This document shows, in pieces, positions 1-3,968 of a stretch of 7,338 nucleotides of DNA (its first letter is position 1; each line of letters opens with the position of its first letter). The notes beneath the pieces were generated by a model, which worked only from the letters and a program-made list of their open reading frames with translations, had not been told where the DNA came from and made no database searches. Origin of the DNA: Anaerolineales bacterium (lineage in GTDB: Bacteria > Chloroflexota > Anaerolineae > Anaerolineales > DRMV01); assembly GCA_015484985.1 (NCBI GenBank), contig WFUL01000143.1, forward strand, positions 1-7,338, given 5' to 3'. Made by a program: the position numbers and the translations under genes.

Positions 1-33
1 CCCCGCATCGCCCTCTGGGTGCTGGCCCGGTAA
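1..33 (+). CDS. C-terminal end of an upstream gene (partial)
   Basis: Frame 1 reads PRIALWVLAR and then TAA at 31-33. Only ten residues are inside the window, so no family can be assigned. The reading as a gene end rests on the open frame, its GC-rich codons and the hairpin terminators that follow. If real, this gene is convergent with the SCP2-like gene across the 34-449 gap. The hydrophobic run ALWVLA could be the end of a membrane segment or of a buried strand; this cannot be decided. Confidence 0.45.
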   Translation, partial: PRIALWVLAR

Positions 34-79
34 GCCTGACCTTACACCAATTCTCCTGTGAGATAGGACAATGGCACTG

Positions 80-212
80 TAGCCCTCATCGGGCACGGGA
101 CCACAGGAAAGCAAAAATAAGTTGATGGGGCAGCTTCGCCGCCCCATCAACTTATTTTACACTTGCGACTCTGTACCCGAAAAGACCTATGCGAAAGTAG
201 AGGTGGGCAGCG
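80..212. repeat. Hairpin element, copy 1
   Basis: Copy 1 begins TAGC, six bases, CGGGCACGGGACC (90-102). It continues through an A-rich segment into the long hairpin at 114-158 and ends around GTACCCG (173-179), AGACC, GTAGAGGTGGG and AGCG. The same ordered blocks recur in copy 2 at 234-375: TAGC, six bases, CGGGTACGGGACC, A-rich segment, hairpin, ACCCG, GACC, a TGGG block and AGCG. Similarity therefore extends beyond the hairpin on both sides. The order and spacing suggest a tandem duplication of a ~155 bp period followed by divergence. No transposase and no clear terminal inverted repeats are seen. Confidence 0.65.
114..158. terminator. Long hairpin 1, likely bidirectional intrinsic terminator
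   Basis: Arms 114-134 and 138-158 pair over 21 positions with one A-C mismatch (132/140) and a TTC loop at 135-137. The outer part is A/T-rich and the inner part is GC-rich. On the plus strand the 3' arm ends in CTTATTTTAC. On the minus strand the 3' side reads CTTATTTTTGCTTT, a better U-tract. It could stop transcription from both the gene ending at 33 and the SCP2-like gene ending at 450, and looks stronger for the minus strand. Confidence 0.7.
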
Positions 213-267
213 CCCTCCCCCCACCCCCACGCTTAGCACGAACCGGGTACGGGACCGTGGAAAGAAA

Positions 268-314
268 AATAAAGTGATGCAGCGGCGGCGAAGCCGCCGC
301 TGCATCACTTTATT
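268..314. terminator. Long perfect hairpin 2, likely terminator for minus-strand transcription
   Basis: Arms 268-289 and 293-314 pair perfectly over 22 positions with a three-base GAA loop (290-292). The centre is GC-rich (GCGGCGGC/GCCGCCGC) and the outer end is A/T-rich. The minus-strand 3' side reads CTTTATTTTTCTTTCC, a strong U-tract. The plus-strand side is CTTTATTCCTCC, a weak one. The expected client is therefore the SCP2-like gene, whose stop lies about 135 bp away. A 22 bp perfect stem is longer than an ordinary terminator needs. Confidence 0.7.
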
Positions 315-324
315 CCTCCCTTCC

Positions 325-346
325 GGTCCTGAACCCGGTCAGGACC
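325..346. repeat. Small inverted repeat inside copy 2
   Basis: GGTCCTGA (325-332) and TCAGGACC (339-346) are perfect 8-base inverted arms around ACCCGG. There is no adjacent T-tract on either strand, so it is not a good terminator. It could be a second helix of the transcribed element, or a protein-binding palindrome. Confidence 0.5.
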
Positions 347-449
347 ATACGAGATTTGCGGAGATGGGTTTAGCGGGCCTATCCACATGCCCTTCGCTTA
401 GGGTGAGAAACGGGGTTGCACCTAAAGGTATACAACAAGGGTAACGGGT

Positions 450-890
450 TCAGGCCTTCTCGTCAGTCTTCGGCACTTTCGGGAACGTGGTGCCGATTTC
501 AACGGCTACGGCCACCAGGCGTTGCGCCGCCCGCACGTAGGGGAGCAGGGCCATGAGATTCCCTTTCGCCAGGCGCAACTGGCCCCGGATGATGGCGGGA
601 ATGGGACCCACCTGGCCGGTCAGGAGGAGATACCAGATGGACGCGGGGGCTTGTAGCACGAAGTCGGCTTGTTCGAAATCTTCCGGCTTTCCCACGCGGG
701 CTTTCCGACATTTGCCGTGCCACAAATCCGCCCATACGGAGCGGGGGTCGGAAATGCCGTAGTCGGGGTCGGCCTCCATGACCAAAAGCAGGCTCCCTTC
801 CCAGGTGCGGGCCACTTTGGCGTATGTGGCGTCTTCATTAAGGGCTTGACACCAGGTTTCGGCCCATTCGGGCGTGAAGATTTCGGGCAT
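450..890 (-). CDS. SCP2 sterol-binding-domain-like protein
   Basis: The product is a 146-residue cytosolic protein with no signal peptide or membrane segment, resembling small stand-alone SCP2 (sterol carrier protein 2 fold) proteins. These bind hydrophobic ligands in an alpha/beta pocket; the ligand in bacteria is usually unknown. An N-terminal helix (PEWAETWCQALN, residues 7-18) and strands with EGSLLLVMEADPD (31-43) precede a tryptophan-rich middle (VWADLWHGKCRKAR, 52-65). The end has the typical amphipathic pattern IRGQLRLAKGNLMALLPYV (101-119). An ATG 15 codons further upstream is in frame, but GGAGGTGG at 894-901 lies six to seven bases before the ATG at 888-890, so the shorter start is chosen. 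It is transcribed divergently from tsaE, whose start is 57 bp away, and is followed by the hairpin terminators. The family assignment comes from overall pattern, not a catalytic motif. Confidence 0.65.
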   Translation of the reverse strand: MPEIFTPEWAETWCQALNEDATYAKVARTWEGSLLLVMEADPDYGISDPRSVWADLWHGKCRKARVGKPEDFEQADFVLQAPASIWYLLLTGQVGPIPAIIRGQLRLAKGNLMALLPYVRAAQRLVAVAVEIGTTFPKVPKTDEKA

Positions 891-893
891 GGG

Positions 894-901
894 CCACCTC
901 C
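894..901 (-). promoter_or_regulatory. Ribosome binding site of the SCP2-like gene
   Basis: The minus strand reads GGAGGTGG followed by CCC and ATG. This near-perfect SD fixes the start at 890 rather than at the in-frame ATG at 935, which has no comparable site. Confidence 0.75.
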
Positions 902-908
902 ATGATGA

Positions 909-914
909 TATACT
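909..914 (+). promoter_or_regulatory. Possible -10 box for the tsaE operon
   Basis: TATACT differs from the consensus TATAAT at one position. It lies 34 bases before the tsaE start, leaving room for a short leader with the SD at 936-941. No good -35 box stands 16-18 bases upstream (the region is GGCATG-like), so the call is weak. The A/T-rich stretch 902-920 is the only one in the gap between the two divergent genes, and must also serve the SCP2-like gene unless that promoter lies further into tsaE. Confidence 0.3.
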
Positions 915-935
915 TTTCACGAATTCCCCGAGCAC

Positions 936-941
936 GAGGTG
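936..941 (+). promoter_or_regulatory. Ribosome binding site deciding the tsaE start
   Basis: GAGGTG is followed by TTCTCT and GTG at 948, a normal spacing. An upstream GTG at 939 lies inside this site and would have no SD of its own. Confidence 0.65.
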
Positions 942-947
942 TTCTCT

Positions 948-1442
948 GTGCCTATTTTACGCCCAAACACGCTGGAGTTCGTCTCCCGTTCCCCCGACCA
1001 GACCCGGCGCATTGGTATGCGTCTGGGAACCTGGTTGCAGGCGGGGGATGTGGTGGCCTTGGAAGGTGAATTGGGCACGGGCAAGACCACCTTCATCCAG
1101 GGAATGGTGATGGGCTGGGGTTCTTCGGATGCCGTGACCAGTCCTACTTTTGTCTTGGTCAATGTTTATCGACGCAGCGATGGTGCCCGGTTCTACCACC
1201 TGGACGCGTACCGGCTCCACAATCCTCACGAACTCATGGAATGGGACCTGGTGGGTATGATGGAAGAGGGACCTATCGCCGTGGAATGGGCAGACCGAAT
1301 TCGTTCCTGGCTCCCCGAAGACCGCCTGACAGTGCGCCTGCGCTGGCTGGCCGAAGAGCAGCGGAATCTCTGGTTCGAGGCGCACGGGGAGCGTTCGATG
1401 AGGTTGTTGCGACATCTCCGCAAGGAAATCTTAGGAGGATGA
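948..1442 (+). CDS. tsaE: tRNA t6A synthesis ATPase TsaE
   Basis: TsaE (YjeE family) is the P-loop ATPase that works with TsaB and TsaD to put threonylcarbamoyl on A37 of ANN-decoding tRNAs, in the cytosol. The 164-residue product is of normal length. It shows Walker A GELGTGKT (40-47), the family motif TSPTF (64-68), HLDAYR (84-89) and EWADR (113-117). The frame could begin at a GTG at 939, but the SD GAGGTG (936-941) overlaps that codon. It sits six bases before the GTG at 948, so 948 is preferred. It is the first gene of a plus-strand operon; tsaB starts three bases after its stop. The next cistron's SD (AGGAGG, 1433-1438) lies within its last codons, which favours coupled translation. Confidence 0.95.
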   Translation: MPILRPNTLEFVSRSPDQTRRIGMRLGTWLQAGDVVALEGELGTGKTTFIQGMVMGWGSSDAVTSPTFVLVNVYRRSDGARFYHLDAYRLHNPHELMEWDLVGMMEEGPIAVEWADRIRSWLPEDRLTVRLRWLAEEQRNLWFEAHGERSMRLLRHLRKEILGG

Positions 1443-1445
1443 ACC

Positions 1446-2126
1446 GTGCTCCTGGCCCTGGACACGTCCACCGAGCGGTTGGGTCTGGCTCTATTCGATG
1501 GCCATCGGGTGCTGACGGAGGTGGTCTGGCACGCGGGTCGGCATCATACGCAGGAACTGGCACCCTGGATTCACCGCATTTTAGAGGCCAATGACCTGCG
1601 GCCTCAAGATTTGGAAGTCATCGCCGTGGCCACCGGACCTGGCTCGTTCACCGGTTTGCGGGTGGGGATGTCCGTCGCCAAGGCCATGGCCCTAGCCCTG
1701 CGCTTGCATCTGGTGGGCGTGTTTTCCCTGGACGTGACGGCTGCCGGCACGCCCCATTATCCACACCGTCTGCTGTTGGCCGTGCTCCCTATGGGGCGAG
1801 GTCGGCTCGCCGCAGGGTGGTATCGCTGGCGTCGGGATCACTGGCACGCCGAGGGCACACCTTTTTTGGCCACCCCCGAAGAACTCCTCAAACGCATTGC
1901 CGAGCCCACCCTGGTGAGCGGAGAGATGTCTTTGGACGTTCGCCAGATTCTGGGTCAAAGCCCCTTTGTCCATTTACTTCCTCCGCCTTTGGATGTGCGA
2001 CGACCGAGCTGGCTGGCGCATCTGGCCTGGGAAAGGTGGAAGAAGGGGTTAGTGGACGACCCGGTGACGTTGACCCCCTATTATCTTAGCCAGGCTTCAG
2101 AACCCACCCGGTCATCGGGTATTTAG
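1446..2126 (+). CDS. tsaB: tRNA t6A synthesis scaffold protein TsaB
   Basis: TsaB (YeaZ) is a catalytically inactive relative of TsaD with the ASKHA fold. It dimerises with TsaD and recruits TsaE for t6A37 formation. The 226-residue product has the usual length. It opens with LALDTST (3-9), the phosphate-1 strand, continues with HHTQELAP (33-40), and has the hallmark GPGSFTGLRVG (64-74). The C-terminal half is more variable, as is normal for the family. The start is GTG at 1446, seven bases after a perfect AGGAGG (1433-1438) inside tsaE. The stop TAG at 2124-2126 is four bases before the rimI start. No tsaD is present in the window, so the fourth partner must be elsewhere in the genome. Confidence 0.95.
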   Translation: MLLALDTSTERLGLALFDGHRVLTEVVWHAGRHHTQELAPWIHRILEANDLRPQDLEVIAVATGPGSFTGLRVGMSVAKAMALALRLHLVGVFSLDVTAAGTPHYPHRLLLAVLPMGRGRLAAGWYRWRRDHWHAEGTPFLATPEELLKRIAEPTLVSGEMSLDVRQILGQSPFVHLLPPPLDVRRPSWLAHLAWERWKKGLVDDPVTLTPYYLSQASEPTRSSGI

Positions 2127-2130
2127 GAAG

Positions 2131-2682
2131 ATGTGCGCAGCTCCGTTTCGCTTGCGGCGAATGCGGGAGAGCGATGTCCCTCAAGTAGAGGCCCTGGAAC
2201 GACGGCTCTTCCCCGATCCCTGGCCAGCTGGCTCCTTTTTGCACGAAGTGCACAACCCCTTTTCCCATGCCTGGGTCGCGGTTTTGGAGGGCGAGCAGGG
2301 GGAAGGACCGGTCATTGGCTATTTGGTCATGTGGCGATATGAAAAAGAAGCCCAAATTGCCAATATCGCCGTCGCGCCCGAGTGGCAGGGGAAGGGTGTG
2401 GGTACGGCTCTGCTGGAGACGGCCATCGCGACGGCCCGGCGTTTGGGGATGGAGACCCTTTCGCTGGAAGTGCGGGTAAGTAACCGGCGGGCATATACCT
2501 GGTATTTGCGCCGGGGGTTCCGGGTGGTGCGACGCCTGCCCGGCTACTACCGGGTGGCTCCAGGACGGTGGGAGGACGGCTGGCAAATGATGTTGTTCCT
2601 GCAACGTTCAACGCCGACTTCCCAGGAATCTACCTCCCAAAATCCTTCCCTCCATGGAGAAACGACCGATGCAACAACGTGA
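2131..2682 (+). CDS. rimI: Ribosomal-protein-S18-alanine N-acetyltransferase RimI (GNAT family)
   Basis: RimI transfers acetyl from acetyl-CoA to the N-terminal amine of ribosomal protein S18 and, in some bacteria, of other proteins. The 183-residue product shows the GNAT fold. IANIAVAPEWQGKGVG (77-91) contains the acetyl-CoA pyrophosphate loop Q86-x-x-G-x-G. The RimI signature LEVRVSN is at 112-118, and AYTWYLRRGF...YY (121-140) carries the family tyrosines. The last ~23 residues, rich in Ser and Thr, extend beyond the usual end. Part of that tail overlaps the start of the glycosylase gene. The SD is poor (AGGA at 2125-2128, only two bases before ATG), so translation probably depends on coupling to tsaB. 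Adjacency to tsaE and tsaB is a widely conserved arrangement and supports the RimI label over a generic GNAT. Confidence 0.92.
   Translation: MCAAPFRLRRMRESDVPQVEALERRLFPDPWPAGSFLHEVHNPFSHAWVAVLEGEQGEGPVIGYLVMWRYEKEAQIANIAVAPEWQGKGVGTALLETAIATARRLGMETLSLEVRVSNRRAYTWYLRRGFRVVRRLPGYYRVAPGRWEDGWQMMLFLQRSTPTSQESTSQNPSLHGETTDATT
2656..2660 (+). promoter_or_regulatory. Ribosome binding site deciding the glycosylase start
   Basis: GGAGA, eight bases before ATG 2669, lies inside the end of rimI. The alternative ATG at 2654 is preceded by a pyrimidine-rich stretch with no SD. If the longer start were used, the protein would gain five N-terminal residues. Confidence 0.6.
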
Positions 2683-3253
2683 GCGTCTGGCTGAAATCGC
2701 GGAACAGATACGGTCCTGTACTCGTTGCCCCCTGCACCAAACCCGGACCCGGGCTGTACCCGGGGAGGGTCCAGCACAGCCACGGGTGATGCTCATTGGC
2801 GAGGCCCCTGGGTTTTACGAAGACCGCTCCGGACGGCCGTTTGTTGGCGCTGCGGGTAGATTCCTGAACGCCCTGCTGGCTCGTGCTGGACTCACTCGCG
2901 AGGAGGTGTTCATTACGAACATCGTCAAATGTCGTCCTCCGCGAAATCGAGACCCCCTGCCCGCGGAAGTAGAGGCGTGTAAGCCTTATCTGGAGGAACA
3001 AATTCGCTTACTGAATCCCCAGGTCATTGTGACCCTGGGGCGTTTCGCGATGGCTTACTTCCTTCCCCAGGCCCGCATCAGTCGGGTACACGGCCAGCCT
3101 TTCCAGGTGGGAGACCGCTGGGTGGTGCCCATGTATCATCCGGCGGCAGGGTTGTATCGGGAGGCTCTGCGCCCGGTCATTGAGGCCGATTTCGACCGAT
3201 TGCGAGCCTTCCTGGATGCCCTCAGCCGTCAGGGAAAGTTATCCCTCTCTTGA
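2669..3253 (+). CDS. Family 4 uracil-DNA glycosylase (4Fe-4S)
   Basis: The enzyme removes uracil, the product of cytosine deamination, from DNA and leaves an abasic site. The 194-residue product has the four cluster cysteines of families 4 and 5: C17 and C20 (CTRC), C88 (VKCRPP) and C104. Motif A is GEAPG (44-48), followed by GRPFVGAAGRFL (55-66). The C-terminal HPAA (157-160) is the usual minor-groove loop motif. Length fits the thermostable UDGa type; the A-type motif and HPAA favour family 4 over family 5. An in-frame ATG at 2654 exists, but GGAGA (2656-2660) stands eight bases before the ATG at 2669, so that start is preferred. The gene overlaps rimI by 14 bases (29 with the longer start), and its end overlaps mobA on the other strand by 25 bases. 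Confidence 0.93.
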   Translation: MQQRERLAEIAEQIRSCTRCPLHQTRTRAVPGEGPAQPRVMLIGEAPGFYEDRSGRPFVGAAGRFLNALLARAGLTREEVFITNIVKCRPPRNRDPLPAEVEACKPYLEEQIRLLNPQVIVTLGRFAMAYFLPQARISRVHGQPFQVGDRWVVPMYHPAAGLYREALRPVIEADFDRLRAFLDALSRQGKLSLS

Positions 3254-3852
3254 AGCAGACGTCGCAGGTCTTCCGGGGTGTTCAGATTCCAGAAGGCGCG
3301 GCCTTCAGGTTCCCATGTTCCCCACTGGGCTCTTGACCAAATCTCAAGGCGCATATCGTCCAGGGCCTCCTGGATGGCCCGTTTTCCTTTACGTAAGGCC
3401 CGGGCGCCTGCTTTCAGGAAAGCCTCCCGGTGGTACACGCCATGGAGAGGGTGGGCGCGTTCTTCTTCCACCGGGAGAATGCCCTCCAGACGCGGCCGGG
3501 CTTCCAGGGCGTTCACCATGGCCTGCAAGAGCTCGGGATTGACAAAGGGCATGTCGCAGGCCACGGGGGCGATGTAACGTCCCGCGGCCACCAGTGCGCC
3601 GCTCCATATCCCCGCCAGGGGGCCCTGACCCGGGAGTACATCGGGTACACAGGCGACTCCGGTGAAGGCGTACTCGTGGGGCCAGCGGCTCACCACCAGG
3701 ACCTCATCGGCCACCCGCTTCACCCGATGCACCACCCGAAGGATGAGGGGTTCCCCCTGAACCACCAGCCGGGCTTTATCCCGCCCCATGCGCCGGGACT
3801 GTCCCCCAGCCAGCACCAATACGGAAAGACGATATGGGGTAGACGAAGCCAC
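3229..3852 (-). CDS. mobA: Molybdenum cofactor guanylyltransferase MobA
   Basis: MobA transfers GMP from GTP to molybdopterin-bound molybdenum, giving the guanine-dinucleotide cofactor used by DMSO-reductase-family enzymes. The 207-residue product has the nucleotidyltransferase signature LAGGQSRRMGRDKA (14-27), LPGQGPLAGI (73-82) and the metal-binding aspartate in CDMPF (D100). HPLHGVY is at 134-140 and the typical ending FWNLNTPEDL at 187-196. The frame is open back to an ATG at 3948, but that adds 32 residues absent from the family. GAGGAGG (3858-3864) lies five bases before the GTG at 3850-3852, so this start is chosen. The gene stands alone on the minus strand. Its stop lies inside the glycosylase gene, and it diverges from the EndoQ-UvrD gene. 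A related cytidylyltransferase (MocA) is possible, but the ending favours MobA. Confidence 0.9.
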   Translation of the reverse strand: MASSTPYRLSVLVLAGGQSRRMGRDKARLVVQGEPLILRVVHRVKRVADEVLVVSRWPHEYAFTGVACVPDVLPGQGPLAGIWSGALVAAGRYIAPVACDMPFVNPELLQAMVNALEARPRLEGILPVEEERAHPLHGVYHREAFLKAGARALRKGKRAIQEALDDMRLEIWSRAQWGTWEPEGRAFWNLNTPEDLRRLLQERDNFP

Positions 3853-3858
3853 AACTTC

Positions 3859-3873
3859 CTCCTCGTGGAGGAG
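3859..3873 (-). promoter_or_regulatory. Small hairpin covering the mobA ribosome binding site
   Basis: On the minus strand CTCCTC, CAC, GAGGAG forms a perfect six-pair stem with a three-base loop. The 3' arm is the SD of mobA, whose GTG follows six bases after the stem. Folding would hide the ribosome binding site, so it may lower or control initiation. The symmetry is certain; the regulatory role is inference, and such a purine-rich SD can find a partner by chance. Confidence 0.4.
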
Positions 3874-3910
3874 TGGATGCTTATTGACTTCAACTCGGCC
3901 TGTCTCCAGA

Positions 3911-3916
3911 AGTATA
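3911..3916 (-). promoter_or_regulatory. Candidate -10 box for mobA
   Basis: The minus strand reads TATACT, one change from consensus, giving a predicted leader of about 50 bases before the GTG at 3852. A good -35 box is not visible at standard spacing. It overlaps the left arm of the palindrome at 3913-3931. Confidence 0.35.
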
Positions 3917-3931
3917 CCCGCGGCGGGTATA
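3913..3931. promoter_or_regulatory. Palindrome between divergent promoters (candidate operator)
   Basis: TATACCCG (3913-3920) and CGGGTATA (3924-3931) are perfect inverted 8-base arms around CGG. Each arm overlaps a candidate -10 box of one of the two divergent genes. A dimeric repressor bound here would cover both promoters. No T-tract follows, so it is not a terminator. The dyad is seen directly; its use as an operator is inferred. Confidence 0.45.
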
Positions 3932-3933
3932 AT
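3928..3933 (+). promoter_or_regulatory. Candidate -10 box for the EndoQ-UvrD gene
   Basis: A perfect TATAAT lies 35 bases before the ATG at 3969, predicting a leader of about 29 bases that contains the SD GAGGT (3960-3964). The -35 position (3905-3910, TCCAGA) is poor. A TTGACT at 3884-3889 is too far upstream to pair with it. It overlaps the right arm of the palindrome at 3913-3931. Confidence 0.45.
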
Positions 3934-3968
3934 GAAACTCACCATCAAATACCCCGTTTGAGGTAACC

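Larger units (their letters stand above)
234..375. repeat. Hairpin element, copy 2
   Basis: Copy 2 of the element at 80-212. Its left edge is TAGC, six bases, CGGGTACGGGACC (244-256), differing from copy 1 at one position of the 13-base block. The central hairpin (268-314) is longer and perfect. The right part carries a second small palindrome at 325-346 with arms GGTCCTGA and TCAGGACC around ACCCGG. The matching stretch of copy 1 (about 169-187) aligns with it but is not self-complementary. The right edge is TGGG, TTT, AGCG. Confidence 0.65.
34..449. other. Gene-free convergent intergenic region with duplicated hairpin elements
   Basis: No convincing gene lies here. The only notable open frame (163-444, plus) crosses the second hairpin and has low-complexity, repeat-derived composition. 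The region lies between the ends of two convergent genes. It holds two related elements (80-212 and 234-375), each with a long hairpin, and a C-rich tract at 213-230. At 396-423 there is a weak match to the element's left edge. The rest (34-79 and 376-395) shows nothing recognisable. Confidence 0.8.

Noticed and set aside
213..230. Minus-strand G-rich tract that might form a G-quadruplex
   Set aside because: Only three separate runs of three or more G are present (5, 6 and 3); a canonical four-run motif requires splitting the six-G run without a loop.
80..375. CRISPR array
   Set aside because: There are only two diverged units of more than 130 bp, with no short identical repeats or equal-length spacers and no cas genes nearby.
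163..444. Open frame of 93 codons within the intergenic region
   Set aside because: It passes straight through the perfect hairpin 2 and a C-rich tract, has no SD, and its composition follows the repeat. It resembles no known protein pattern.
846..851. TTGACA as a -35 box on the plus strand
   Set aside because: No -10-like hexamer occurs 16-18 bases downstream, and it lies inside the SCP2-like gene about 100 bases from tsaE.
3884..3889. TTGACT as the -35 of the EndoQ-UvrD promoter
   Set aside because: It is 38 bases from the TATAAT at 3928, about twice the spacing that a sigma-70-type promoter allows.
3853..3948. N-terminal extension of MobA to the ATG at 3948
   Set aside because: It would add 32 residues without family similarity and run through the candidate promoters. 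The GTG at 3852 has a strong SD at the right distance.
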